This document shows positions 20,221-58,956 of a stretch of DNA of 64,000 bases, one piece after another. Both the position numbers and the translations under genes were made by a program. Every line of letters starts with the position of its first letter. Position 1 is the first letter of the stretch. The DNA is from Rhyacophila brunnea (Eukaryota; Arthropoda; Insecta; Trichoptera; Rhyacophilidae). Under the pieces are notes generated by a model, which saw nothing but the letters and a program-made list of their open reading frames with translations, was not told the DNA's origin and did not search any database. Location of the stretch: assembly GCA_022495005.1 (NCBI GenBank), contig JAGYXB010001964.1, positions 310,001-374,000 of the forward strand, read 5' to 3'.

Positions 20221-20398
20221 GTGCTATAAAAAAATTATAAAATTGATAACAATTTATTTTTATTTTTTAGACATCACTGGGTGAAAAAACTTGTGAAAAC
20301 AAAATAATGGTGCTATAAAAAAAATTCTAAAATTAATAACAATTTATTTTTATATAATAGACATCACTGGGTGAAAAAACTAGTAAAAACAAAATAAT
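20221..20398. repeat. tandem duplication, period about 89 bp, two units
   Basis: Each unit starts gtgctataaaaaaa and includes acatcactgggtgaaaaaac then acaaaataat. The two units differ at a handful of positions. Nothing indicates coding. Confidence 0.8.
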
Positions 20399-20833
20399 AC
20401 CGATAAATAATAACACATAAAACAAAATAAATTAAAGCTATATTATTATAAGCTTATCAACCAAATATTCAATTACTATTAAAGAGGTAAATGCATTATT
20501 ATATTATGAGTTTTAAAAAATATAATATTTACTTAATATTAAGACATCTTGTTATGTCTATGTAATTAGTGACTATCACAATAATTTTAAAGAAAACCAT
20601 TTTCAGATACAACCAGGGAACTCAGAAATAATGGGAAACTGCGCATCTATTCTATACACAAGACTGTTATTGGCCGCTATCGAGAGTAGTTTATCATATT
20701 TTTGTATCGAAGTATTAGTAAGTTACATGTAATTGTTACAATAAGTGCTATGTTTTAACAGCACCTCTCTTGGCTGTGCTAAATTTTAGAGCGAGATGGA
20801 CAGTTTTGACTGTTTAGACGGCTAACGGTTCTA

Positions 20834-21288
20834 TGACAAAACAGAACAGTGACAAAAAACAGAACATGACAAAACAGAAAATGTCAAAACAGAACATGAC
20901 AAAACAGAACAGTGACAAAACAGAACAACGATAAATATAACTATGACCTTTCAGGAAAAATATAAATTTAATATTGAAATTGCCCTATCTCTATTATGTT
21001 GATAGATTTTTAATAGCACAGATTTTCAATACGCCATAATAAATCAAATTATATACCTAATTTTTGCATTCCTAATCGCTACAAAGCCTCAAATAAACGG
21101 GACTTTGCCGGCAAGCTTAGGATATATCATCTTAATCAATATAATATGTTCAAAATGATTGGGTGACTAGGTACAACGAAATAATGATATAACCTAACCT
21201 AAATAGATTCCACAAAAATTAATGTTTCATTTTTCCCCTGGCTGTTCTGTTTTGTCACTGTTCTGTTTTGTCATGTTCTGTTTTGTCC
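20834..21288. mobile_element. foldback-like element with minisatellite arms
   Basis: The left arm (20834-20925) has six units of a roughly 15-base repeat, GACAAAACAGAACAT/AGT. The right arm (about 21240-21288) has three units in the opposite orientation. The middle is AT-rich non-coding. Inverted arms made of short tandem units are the classic Foldback arrangement. Confidence 0.75.
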
Positions 21289-21796
21289 AGTTACCGTATT
21301 GAATATAGCTTATCGGAATTCTATTTATTAATATTATTCTGTTCTGTGGACACAACGTACATAGATACGTATTGCTTGGGACTTTAACAGTGATCTGATA
21401 TCTTTTCCGTATTTGGACTATCACATCTTCAAGCATTAAAAATATTAATTGAAAAATTGAATACATAATAGAATTCCAGGCAATCAATTATTGATTATTA
21501 TAATGGTCACAGTGATAGATTTGAATGAATGCCTATGTGGTGGAGCGGAACAAAGTCCGTTGTATAATAATTCTTATGTAATTACCAAGCACTTCAAGAC
21601 TCGGGGGTTTTAACGTTCAAATTATATCTAATAAAACACATTGCATTTAAATAAATTAAGTAGGTAGCAATATAGAATGGACGAAAATCATAGAATTTCG
21701 TTAGTAATTTGCACTTTTCAATTGACCCAGTTTACAACGTGGATCTAGATATTATTATTAAATGCCAGATTTAGAAATTAAAATAATTAATATCAA
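21289..21796. other. gene-free stretch
   Basis: No gene. A string near 21538-21612 (GTGGTGGAGCGGAAC, then CAAGACTCGGGGGTTTTAACG) might be a worn tRNA-like SINE head, but I could not fit both boxes. Confidence 0.3.
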
Positions 21797-22539
21797 CAGT
21801 GGTGTAGGGTGGAGGTAGGCTGTGGGGATCCGACATAAATAGTGTACACTAAACTTTGTTAGACATACTTATTTGTTTTCGTTGAACCGAGAATACAAAT
21901 AGCAGATGGTATTGGTTAGTTTGTAAAAATTCAATAAAACCCTGCCTAAACCAATCATAATAGACAATACATTCCCAAACTTTTTCGAGTCGTGACCCCA
22001 TTTTATAGAAGCCAAGTGACCCGCGATCCTGATAAATTGTAAAAAGCTTTTTTAATGGGATAAAGAAAACTTTTAAAATAAACCAATGCAGATGGAGAAT
22101 TAGTGTAAAATTAGTGTCTCGGTCAATTTTCAGCATATAATCCTTGAAATAAAATATGTCATAGTTGTGAATAAGAGAAATACTTCCTCAACACTAACTC
22201 AAAATGTCAATTTTGTCATAATAATAGGGGTGCGACTTGGTTCAAAACCAATATTTTTTATGTTTATAGTATCAGTCGGCAACCCCACAGAAAACCCTTG
22301 ACACCTCCACTTGGCGTCGCGACCCATAGGTTGGGAATCCGTGTAATAGACATTATATAAAAAATATTTTTCAATCAATAATTATGGTTTGGTAAGCAGG
22401 GTTTAATTCATTTTTAAAAACTAACACCATCTCTAAATTGTAGTCTTACTTCAATGAAAACAAATATGTATGACTGACAAAGTTTAATGTGCACTATTTA
22501 TGGCGAAACTTAACAGCCTACTTCCATCCTTCGCCACTG
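21797..22539. mobile_element. MITE family B copy, split by a nested hAT
   Basis: Family B ends read CAGTGGCGAAGGGTGG and GTAGGCTGT inward. Subterminal blocks (acactaaactttgt, then cttatttgttttc-ttgaac) are repeated in inverted form at the right end. The element at 21966-22343 interrupts it. Target duplications are not clear at this copy. Confidence 0.75.
21966..22343. mobile_element. hAT element nested in a family B MITE
   Basis: Inverted ends share ATTCCCAA followed by GTCGTGACCC / GTCGCGAC-type blocks. The 8-bp target duplication taatagac is perfect (21958-21965 and 22344-22351). It is 378 bp and non-coding. Confidence 0.8.
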
Positions 22540-22925
22540 CTGTATATTATAATACTTATTGTTTAATAACAATAAAGCATTTCAATAGTACATCCTTAAT
22601 TCATATCGTTATTCAATTATGTGGAGTAAGTATTATATTATTTGTGTTTTATTTTTTTAATTAATACACTATCTTTCCACTAAGAATATACCATTAAAGT
22701 GTGCTACATTTATATGATTACATTTAATGTACTAATTTATTTGCACTTACGATTTATTACAGACTAAAACACTATAAATAAAACTGACCTACAAAAAATG
22801 GCACTTAATATTTTCGATATGCGATAAAACGTGTTTGTTTTTTTATAGAGTATTAAACTTTACTTTTGAAAGGAGAAAGATATCTTATAGAAAATTCTCA
22901 TTAATTTGAAATGGGACGGAAGATA
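22540..22925 (-). other. ANKRD27 3' flank / untranslated region
   Basis: AT-rich sequence after the ANKRD27 stop. A candidate polyadenylation signal on the minus strand is AATAAA at 22753-22758 (TTTATT on the plus strand). Confidence 0.4.
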
Positions 22926-25808
22926 CTAGCTACTTGACAATTTATTCTTTTCACTTTCTAGAAAAGTTATAATCGACAAAAAAACACGGTGCTTAGCCTC
23001 ATCCAAAGGAGTTTTCCCAAGAATGTTTCTAGCGCTTACGCAGGAACCGTTTTCGACCGTAAATTTTACAATATCAAGGCTGCCGGCAATACAAGCCAGA
23101 TGCAAGACCGTATTTCCGAAAGAATCTTTAGCGGCTAAGTCAGCGCCGTATTTAACGAGCATACTGACTATAGAAAACCTACTCTCCTGCGCAGCCAGAT
23201 GTGCGGCGGTCCAGCCGTTTTTGTTTTGAATATTGACACTGGCTCCGTTCTCTAATAATACTTGACATATTTCTAATCTGCCACATCGGGCGGCGACGTG
23301 AAGAGCGGTATTCCCTTGCGTATCGCGCATACTTAAATTGATGCTATTTGCTGAAGAGGAGTTCTTGGACTCGCTGCATTTCTGACAGGAACACAGAGGA
23401 TGACACGAGTTCGAAGACACTGCAGGAGATTTCTCTTCTCTTTCAGACTTCATATTTACGTCCAATTGCAGGTAAAAGTAGGCCAGCTTTGTATCACCGT
23501 AAGTAATCGCCCGAAAGAGTCTCTCTACCTGACGAATAGTGCCGATGGAAAGTGCTTTTCCGCTTTCCACAGGAGCAGAAATACTTCTACTAATATCACA
23601 ATTTTTACTTTGATCTTTAAATAAAATATTGCTTTCCTCTAATGAATCGAGTTCTATTGCGACTTTACCAAAACTTATCATACCGGATTCTGCTATACTG
23701 GGTCGTGGAATCATCACAAAATTTTCCATATTACTGGCCGAGTAAGAAATGAACAGTTGTGATATTAATCGACTGTGTGCCACGTCGATTGGGGACTTCC
23801 CTTTGTTATTCTTTATCGAAGGGTCCGCACTGTATTGCAGCAGAAGTTTTACTATGGATTCGTAGCCCCACTTGGAAGCCAAATGTAAGGGTGTATCTCC
23901 GTTGTCATTTCTGCAGTTGATGATCAGATCCGTCGAGCAGTTCTCACTGAAGTAAATCAAGGCTTTGACGCAGGAATTGTGGCCGTTGTTGCAAGCCAGG
24001 TGCAGCGCGGTGTTTTTGTCCATGTTTTGTCTGTTGATATGAGCTCCGGCGTGTAAAACGAGAAGCAGAGCATTCTGATGTCCCCTGGAGGCCGAATAAT
24101 GCAGCGGAATGGATCCGTTGAAGTCGGCGGCGTTCGCTTGCGCCCCCATCTCCAGCAGTAATTCGACAATCTGAGGCTTACCATATATGCAAGCGATGTG
24201 TAGTACCGTAAAGCCGTGCCCGTCACACGACAGAACAGTCGGAGTCGTTTGCAATAGCGTTTTGGACAGAACACGACAACACTTTTGACACGTACAGAGT
24301 GGGTGACAGAGCTCAGGAAGTGTTTCCGTATCGTCATCGTTGAGTAGTTCTTCTATTGAAACATTTTTATTTGACCGTAAGTTGGCTGAGTTTGTACTGT
24401 CATCGGAAGAAGTCAAATCTTGACTGATTCGCTTCTTTGTGAATAGTTTACCGTTCTTTTCCAAAATTTCTTTCACTTTATCCAAATTGTTTAGTTTAAC
24501 TTGCTCAAATAGATAATCAATGCTTTCCGTGTCACCACTCGGTACAAAAAAACGATCGCAGGCTACGTTTCGATCTGTAAGCATTTGAAAGTTGTCATTG
24601 GCGTAGTCGTCTTCCAGAGAAAATTCTGATTCCGGCAAACTGGATCCGGTCAACATTCCGCTTTGGATGTGTTCAATTACAGCTTCCATCGTAGAAATAA
24701 AAAAGCTGACTTCGTCACCTTGAAAGTACGACCGAACGCTAAATCGAAAGTGCTTTATGAAATTCAAATTTGCAATCCAATTCGGTAAACCGGATTTAAT
24801 AACTAAAAATATTAAAATCGGTAACAAATCATCAGTCGTGATGTAAGTCTGTCCCGCTTGACCGGGAGCCGGGGTCGTTTCGGACTTATTGATCGCGGCT
24901 ATTGTACTTTTTATGCAGTTCACTTTTTCTAAAACCGTACTGAAGCTGTGAATTCTAGACAAATTTCTTTTGGCGGCGGGGATACAGTTATTAAAATGAT
25001 TCTTGACATCCAAATCTCTTAGTTGAATCTCGGCCAGATTCCTGATGATTTTATTTAAGCTGGCGTCTTCATATGCTGTACAGACTCCTATGGCATCAAA
25101 AATCTCCGAATAAATTCCATGATGCATATATGTTTCGACTCCCAACTTTACGTTATCCATAACATTTTTATTTACTCTAGAATTCTCTTTTAGACGCTTA
25201 TTTTTAAAAGCGATCTGTAAACAATTAGTGTACAGATTTCCGACGGAATCTTTTATTTCGTTTAGCGAAGAATGACTCTTTTTTATAAACACAGCTTTGA
25301 AATTTCGAATAGCATTGTCCATATTTTCGAGAACATCTTTTCCTGAGCTCTCTGTCCATAGAAATTCTATACAATCCCTTAACGTGGATAAGACACTGTA
25401 ATTGGATACGCAGTTCCCTTTGGATTGAAAAGACGGCTCAAGCGGTGATTCTATGCACCAAATTTTGTATTTCAAGTTATCATCAGTGTAGAAGGTCTCT
25501 TCGAATAAGATGTGTATTTCCAGGGGCGGTCCTGCACTATGCTGTTCGACGGATATGACTTTGTTTATAACTCGGACAGGTTTCTCTGTCAGAGTCATGA
25601 AGTGTGTTATTGGCAATTCTTCATTGCACACAAGAATATGTCCGAGGAAGTCTTTTACTGTAAACAATTGAGTTGCAAATGATCCTATTCTCGGCACGCA
25701 CAGAGTCCAGCCGTTTGCAATACATTGTTCTAAAATATCACTGTTTTCGTTTCGTAATTCTTTATAAAAAGGATTTTGATAGAGGTCTTCATCGTATCCT
25801 GCATCCAT
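22926..25808 (-). CDS. ANKRD27: ANKRD27 / VARP: VPS9-domain Rab exchange factor with ankyrin repeats
   Basis: VARP activates Rab21 through its VPS9 domain, binds Rab32/38 and VAMP7 through ankyrin repeats, and docks on retromer via VPS29; it works on endosomes. The frame is 960 codons, uninterrupted, with no sign of introns. The VPS9 domain spans about residues 205-385, with the core TTDDLLPILIFLVIKSGLP at 324-342. Ankyrin array 1 spans about 527-690 (FTVLHIACIYGK, DKNTALHLACNNGH, DTPLHLASKWGY) and array 2 about 829-945 (NTALHVAARCGR, WTAAHLAAQ, NTVLHLACIAGS). Before each array sits a zinc-binding VPS29 motif: CHPLCTCQKC at 501-510 and CHPLCSCQKC at 802-811, the VARP hallmark. The start ATG at 25808 gives MDAGYDEDLYQNPFY, a typical VARP N-terminus. 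It is shorter than the human protein (about 1050 residues), mainly at the C-terminus. It is divergent from WDR81, 501 bp apart. A single exon is unusual for this family; a retrocopy that replaced the original gene is possible. Confidence 0.95.
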   Translation of the reverse strand: MDAGYDEDLYQNPFYKELRNENSDILEQCIANGWTLCVPRIGSFATQLFTVKDFLGHILVCNEELPITHFMTLTEKPVRVINKVISVEQHSAGPPLEIHILFEETFYTDDNLKYKIWCIESPLEPSFQSKGNCVSNYSVLSTLRDCIEFLWTESSGKDVLENMDNAIRNFKAVFIKKSHSSLNEIKDSVGNLYTNCLQIAFKNKRLKENSRVNKNVMDNVKLGVETYMHHGIYSEIFDAIGVCTAYEDASLNKIIRNLAEIQLRDLDVKNHFNNCIPAAKRNLSRIHSFSTVLEKVNCIKSTIAAINKSETTPAPGQAGQTYITTDDLLPILIFLVIKSGLPNWIANLNFIKHFRFSVRSYFQGDEVSFFISTMEAVIEHIQSGMLTGSSLPESEFSLEDDYANDNFQMLTDRNVACDRFFVPSGDTESIDYLFEQVKLNNLDKVKEILEKNGKLFTKKRISQDLTSSDDSTNSANLRSNKNVSIEELLNDDDTETLPELCHPLCTCQKCCRVLSKTLLQTTPTVLSCDGHGFTVLHIACIYGKPQIVELLLEMGAQANAADFNGSIPLHYSASRGHQNALLLVLHAGAHINRQNMDKNTALHLACNNGHNSCVKALIYFSENCSTDLIINCRNDNGDTPLHLASKWGYESIVKLLLQYSADPSIKNNKGKSPIDVAHSRLISQLFISYSASNMENFVMIPRPSIAESGMISFGKVAIELDSLEESNILFKDQSKNCDISRSISAPVESGKALSIGTIRQVERLFRAITYGDTKLAYFYLQLDVNMKSEREEKSPAVSSNSCHPLCSCQKCSESKNSSSANSINLSMRDTQGNTALHVAARCGRLEICQVLLENGASVNIQNKNGWTAAHLAAQESRFSIVSMLVKYGADLAAKDSFGNTVLHLACIAGSLDIVKFTVENGSCVSARNILGKTPLDEAKHRVFLSIITFLESEKNKLSSS

Positions 25809-26309
25809 AGTCCCTTATTTTTTTTATAGGTACCATCAATTTTAATACTTGTCTGTGTTGCAGGATTGTATTTTAAGAAAAAGAAAATGAAGTATCGTTT
25901 TTGAATAATACACAACAGTGATATTCATTGTTTATATTGTGTTAAGCGATTAAAACATTATCGAAATTCTGTCAAAACCATAGACTAATATACTAATGTC
26001 AGTAATATCAAAACACTAGAAGCATGACAGGAAGAAAATATTGCCACCCTTAAGTTGATGGTATTCCTCACTAAGTAATTAAAAATATATAGAATTTATT
26101 TTTAATAAAATAGTGATAATAAATATCATTTTAAAATGTTTACTATAAATATTGATAAAAGTTAGCCACAATACCAATATAAACTACAGAGTAAAATAAA
26201 TATAAATAATATAATATTTTTGGAACGCTTCTAGTCTATGCGTGAGTGACATTTCTGTCAAATGTAAATTGAATCGTCATATTTCAAAAGGCTTAAATTG
26301 TATTATTAT
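25809..26309. promoter_or_regulatory. divergent promoter region between ANKRD27 and WDR81
   Basis: 501 bp separate the two start codons, which point away from each other, so both promoters and 5' untranslated regions must fit here unless there are non-coding upstream exons. The sequence is AT-rich. I see no convincing TATA box at a defined distance and no repeat element. Function as a shared promoter is inferred from arrangement only. Confidence 0.55.
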
Positions 26310-53496
<27,187 letters not shown>

Positions 53497-54498
53497 TTGA
53501 AGCCTCGCCAACATTAATGAACCATGTTACATTTTGAGTTTTGGACGGATTAGAAATCTACTAATTTTACAGTATTTGTTATTGTATTTTCAGTATTTGT
53601 TATTGCATTTGGTTGGACTGTCACTGTGTAAGTCGCAGAGATCATTCTCAAAATCCCTGTATGTATGGTTGGATTGGGTCTCTCATCCAAATAAAACTCC
53701 ATACCGGAAAGGCGCACAGAAAACTGTAGTTCTAAGGAGAGTTGTGATTTTAATGTCAAATTGTAACATTGCTCATTATTGGAGAGACGGCTTCAAGTTT
53801 AGTATATTATTGTGATATTAAAGGATAATACCAAAGCATTTTACAAGCCAAAACATTCATCGCCTCCGTGGCTTATGAGAGTGCAGTAGAAATTTAATTA
53901 TCCAGATTGGCATTCCATTGTCCAGACAGTAATATACTTTGAGAAGTTTTCTAACCGTCCGATAAACAAGAATGGCGAATCACGGTGCTTTTTAAAAACC
54001 CTGTGAAATATGTATTTGATTATCTGGATTACTTAGATCACCGGAATAGTCTGGACATGCGAGTTTCTACTGTAATGTTAACATAATTGCGAAGCACTGG
54101 ACAATAACAATATTACAGTACCAGATGGCGTCTGGTCAGTAACATTTTTTTTTATATACAATGGATCTCTATTTCACATGCCCGGAATTCACGTTTTCCT
54201 GTTAGTTTCTACAGTTCTGTTTCATTTTAGTATATTTAATACACAGTTTTACTGAACATACATAATTTGAAAACACTTCTGAGAAATATGAAACCCCCCA
54301 TAATGGTTACAATTAGTTAAATTTAGACAGACATTTTCAATGATGCATTTTGTTTTACTGTTTATTTTTTTTTTTTTTAAATTCCTTCTCTTGTGAGAGT
54401 AATATTTTTTATAATATAAATTTCGTGTTGTGATCGTCCTGAATTTTGATTTGTTAATGTCCTCAATGTTTTGTTTTCTTAAATAAATAAATAAATTT
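53497..54498 (+). other. WDR81 3' flank and untranslated region
   Basis: Contains the AATAAA at 53690-53695, the best polyadenylation candidate. Beyond it I see only AT-rich sequence. Confidence 0.45.
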
Positions 54499-54615
54499 GT
54501 CGCAATTAGATAAGACACGTATAGCATAGTGGTCAGTGGGGTTAGAGGGGCACAGGTTCTAATCCTACTAGGTGTCATATTTTTTTAAAAGATGTGTTCT
54601 AGTGGTCATATATTT
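54499..54615 (+). repeat. SINE family S1, copy 3
   Basis: Begins cgcaattagataagacacg with a tRNA-like region and the B-box-like CAGGTTCTAATCC, then the tail tgtcatatttttttaaaaga. Aligns with 44728-44884. Confidence 0.65.
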
Positions 54616-54916
54616 CTTAGAAAAACAATATATATTCAATAAAAGAATGTTACACTTTAAAATCTTGTGAATTATTCGTTGAATAAAAAAAAAATAGTTT
54701 ACACAGCTTAAACATTTTAAATTCCCACAATTCACATTTGAAATACATTTCATCAATTACGTATGTTTGTATGTACAGCAATGCACGGCTATAATTAAAA
54801 TTTTCAGTTGCAGACACATAAGCGCATTTCTTTTTATAGATATGCCTGCCGTGTCCAAGGCCAAGTATAAGTTTATTACATATTTTTCCACTCATGAGAT
54901 CTGTACCCTGTTATAC

Positions 54917-55352
54917 CAGAGGCGAAGGGTGGAAGTAGGCTGTTAAGATCCGACATAAATAGTGCACGCTAATTGTCAGTCATATATATTTGTTTTCATC
55001 TAACTAAGACTATAGTCAAAAAATATTTGTCTATCTAATATCTAATAATATTAGATATTTTATAGATAGATGATTTTCAAAAACAAACCAAAACTATCTG
55101 TAAAATCTATTTTTAATTCAACGAAAACAAATAAGTGTGACTGAAAAAGTGTGCACTATTTTTATCGGATCGCCCGTAGCATACATAAGCATGGTTTGGT
55201 TTAGGCAGGGTTTAATTGAATTTTAAAAACTAACCAGCACCATCTGCAATTTGTATTCTTAGTTCAATGAAAACAAATGAGTATGACTGATAAAGTTTAG
55301 TGTTCACTATTTATATCGGATCTTAACAGTCTACCTCCACCCTTCGCCACTG
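54917..55352. mobile_element. MITE family B, cleanest full copy (436 bp)
   Basis: Ends CAGAGGCGAAGGGTGG and, inverted, CAGTGGCGAAGGGTGG. Perfect 8-bp duplication tgttatac (54909-54916 and 55353-55360), which places family B in the hAT superfamily. The centre is a small palindrome (atctaataatattagat). Confidence 0.88.
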
Positions 55353-55360
55353 TGTTATAC

Positions 55361-55920
55361 CACACCCAGTAGGGTAAGTCAGTACCCATTAACTTTGTGT
55401 TCCCTGGGCGCCATCTTGTAATGGTGATTATCGTTACGTGCTTCTCAACCATGTTCCAAAGTAATATTTTTAAATAATATGTTGTACACCCCTTTTACTT
55501 GTAAACTATTCCCAATTTCATTATAGAGCAGTGATAATAATATATTTACGCATTAACCGAATTTAAATGTAAGGAGAGATATTTGTATACATATTATGAT
55601 ATATGATACATAACAATGTAATTTAATTGTAATGTCATGTTATTTTATGAAATATCCAGATGAAATTATAGAATGTTAGAAAGAGACACAACAGTTAAAA
55701 TGAATTCGATTGGCTGACCATGATATACTGCTCTTAATTCATACTTGCTTACATCTACACACATACACACGAATATGTATAATTCTATTTTATTCATTGA
55801 TACAGTTGTTTTATTATAATAAAAATATTATTTATAGGTTAGGTTACTTGGTTTTATATATTATGCTTTAGTGAATCAGTAAAAATCAGCAAAAATCGAT
55901 GCACTTTGAGGTCATTTTCC
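55361..55920. other. gene-free stretch
   Basis: No gene or bounded element found. Confidence 0.4.
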
Positions 55921-55924
55921 TTAA

Positions 55925-56212
55925 TCTTTTCTATGCTTCACGATATTACTAAGGCATTATCTGACAGGGCGCAGATTTTTAACAACACACATTACTATAA
56001 TCGCTATAATGCGCGATAACTTGTGGCTTAGTATTTCATAATTATTAACACAGATGTCACAGTGTGTTTCATTTTTTAGATTATGCAAATCAATCGACAG
56101 TGGCTAGTTATTTGAGGTCAAAGTCGGATGAGATAACTCGATTGTATGTGCGACCTGTCGATCACGGCCTCATATAGCGTCACAAGAAAACCAGCTGAAG
56201 GCATAGAACCTC
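55925..56212. mobile_element. piggyBac-type MITE, copy 2
   Basis: TTAA on both sides (55921-55924 and 56213-56216). Ends tcttttctatgc and, inverted, gaggttctatgcc. Aligns along its length with 33016-33291. Confidence 0.8.
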
Positions 56213-56365
56213 TTAAAATATACGAAAATAATCTGGCATATTCACCTAATCTATAAAATACAACAATAAAAGAGAGCATACTGATTAATAATATAATAAT
56301 ATTGCAGTCAGGTACAATTTATACAACAACAAAATACAATTGATTGTTAAATTCTCATTTCTGTA

Positions 56366-56629
56366 CAGTGAGTTTTCGAGTTATGAAGGGGTTCCGTTCC
56401 CCCACTTAGTTCGAAAGTCTAAATGCTCGTAAGTCGAAATGGTCATAAGTGAGGCGGCATATCTTCTATGACCTCTCTCCAAATTCAAAACGCGAATAAA
56501 CCACCGTACGGAAGCGCACACAAAGGGTGACTAACTGCACATTGTTTAAAAAATTATAGATAACACAATCGATTGCATCATTTTTTTGTTCGTCGTAAGT
56601 GCGAATGGTTGTAAGTCGAGAACTCACTG
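56366..56629. mobile_element. pogo/Tigger-like MITE (264 bp)
   Basis: Inverted ends CAGTGAGTT-TCGA with GTTATGAAGG / CTTACAACC blocks. Flanked by TA (56364-56365 and 56630-56631). No coding frame. Confidence 0.82.
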
Positions 56630-56730
56630 TATTTGAAGATTTTGTCCAAGGAAAGCCAAGAGAAGGTTAAGTTTTGGACAACATTACACATAATAAGTTT
56701 CATTGTGAGATTTATTAATTTAGCGGCATA

Positions 56731-57128
56731 TAATTGCCTGTACACGTGCATGGATTTACTGGCACCAATAGTGTGTAAATTAAATTATCACAATAATAAC
56801 TACGCATATAAATGCTGATTGTCTGTCTCGCCAATTTCATTCAAGTGCAAGCGAGATGCGTTGTTGTCGTTGTATGGGTGCTATTTGATAGATTGTGAAA
56901 ACGTCAAATTGCTCTTCGTGGTGTAGTTTGTCATTTATTCTGGCAGGTTCACTACTATCGTTTTACTGCGCAGATATCGCACAAGTTTTAACTATCGCAT
57001 GAAAATTCAGAAACTGCTAAACTTTTTTGATCCATGTATGCAATCTTGCAACTTGGATTGGATTTTCTTGTTATGGCCACGATAATACGTACGGTCAGCA
57101 GTAAATTCATGCACATGTAAACGGGCTA
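56731..57128. mobile_element. MITE family A, copy 3
   Basis: Left end taattgcctgtacacgtgcatgg and right end catgtaaacgggcta match the family; the interior is collinear with 16951-17333. Confidence 0.8.
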
Positions 57129-58582
57129 TATCATTTTTAATTTTAATCCTTTCATACACAGAGAATTATTACAACTGTTAGTTTCAATGTCAGTAACTTT
57201 CTTTCTTTGTCGGTTATTTTCTTTTTCCAAACATATTGTAATAGTTAACAATTTGAAAAAGCAAATAGCGAAATAAAATGTCTTTAACGTCATTAAAATT
57301 AATAGAAAATCATGTTTATAGTTTGTCATTGAACATAAAAAATGGCAGCTGATGATTATAAATGACTTTGAAATCAACATCCGGTTTAATTCTATTTAAC
57401 TAACAAACGAAGCTGGATTTGATATTTTATGATAGAAAAGTACTTACAGAGAACCAGAATCAAGAGAAACATCAAACAATGTAAAAATGCAGGTTACTGA
57501 CTTTGGAACTAATAACCTCAATAACTCTTTAAAATATAGAATGTATGAAGTACTTAACAAAAATTTACATAAAATGTGTGGGGCTCTATTTCTAAGAAAT
57601 CAGAGATAACCAACGTACGTGTACACATAAATGTTTCCAACTTCCACACACAGAATAAAAAGTAGAATGTGTCATCAATATTTGATTACTCACACCAAAT
57701 TTTTCACTCTCTTGACAGACTCATGACTCACTCATCACGAATGTCATCATATTATTCTATTTTACTCATCTCATTTTTGATTTGAGCACATGTAAAAACA
57801 CACTATCCCTTTTTGACGCAGCTATTCCAGTATTGTGTAAATGAGATAAACAATCATTGTTGCACTCTATTCTTTAGTAAAATAGTACTTTCTTTCGCGG
57901 CATAATAATTTGGCGAGTTCATTTATCTTCAAATCTTCAAAAAAAATAGCATTGGCGATAACTATCATGATATACTTTTTTACACCTATGATATTTCTAC
58001 TATATACTAAATGGATTCATCAGAACTTATTATAATACGACACACGATTCGAGAGTGATTTAGTGTGGTTATATTGGTAGTCATAGAAGAATTAGTATAT
58101 TATGCGTTGGCGCATTGAAAGATGATGTGTTCTGTCATATTGTACGTTTGACATATATTATTAGCGATTTTTTGTGATTGTTCATCTAATATATTCTATA
58201 CAAATATTATTCATTGTTTGTATTCAAGGCGTTTTCAGTGCAGCTATGGAAAAAAATTTTTTAGAATACAAATGTGATGTACTAGTAATGCTACAAGTGA
58301 ATCTTTAATGCAAAATGACTTAAAGCATATTTAATTAGTAACCTTAGTAACTTTCTCTCAGATCCTAAAGATTTCTTACTTATTCTGTTACGTTATCCTT
58401 TCGTGAATAAGAAAATATTTTTTACACAAGCGCGTCATCAGTTATTGTTTTATATTATGATCAAAGTAATTGAGACACATTGGGGGATATGAAGAGTTTG
58501 GAGGTAGGACGTGGTAATGGTGAAGTCTATACACAGGGACGGATTTATGCTTGCAGGGGCCTTGGGCTAATATATATTAGGA
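57129..58582. other. gene-free stretch
   Basis: AT-rich, with no gene and no bounded element recognised. Confidence 0.4.
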
Positions 58583-58732
58583 GACATACATAGTTTGAAA
58601 ACACCTCAAAAAAACTACTAGAAAAAATCTTTGAAAAAATACGAAGCCCAACAGGACTTGAATCCGTATCCACAGGATTCGCATCAGTGTCCTTTACCAA
58701 TTGAGACTCATGTGTCTTATCTTATTACGATG
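58583..58732 (-). repeat. SINE family S1, copy 4
   Basis: On the minus strand: head taagataagacacatgag, A-box-like TGGTAAAGGACACTGATG, B-box-like GGATTCAAGTCC, then the A/T-rich body ending actatgtatg. The best-preserved head of the family. Confidence 0.72.
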
Positions 58733-58956
58733 AAATTAACTGAGTAGAAGTTTTCACATCTTAAAGTCTAACCGGCATAAGGATCTTTCCAAATTTTAAT
58801 TATAATGTACTTGCATTTGCTAATAATTTAATAAAATATGTTTTTAATCAACAAATAATTCATGAGATTTGAGATTGTAACATCCTTTTTTCAAGTGAAG
58901 TTTTTTTAACTTCATTCTTGTGAAATTCATTCTTCGCTGTCGAGGATTTTTTGGTG

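Noticed and set aside
23957..24337. A 126-codon alternative frame inside ANKRD27
   Set aside because: It overlaps the ankyrin/zinc-motif coding sequence on the same strand in another frame and resembles nothing.
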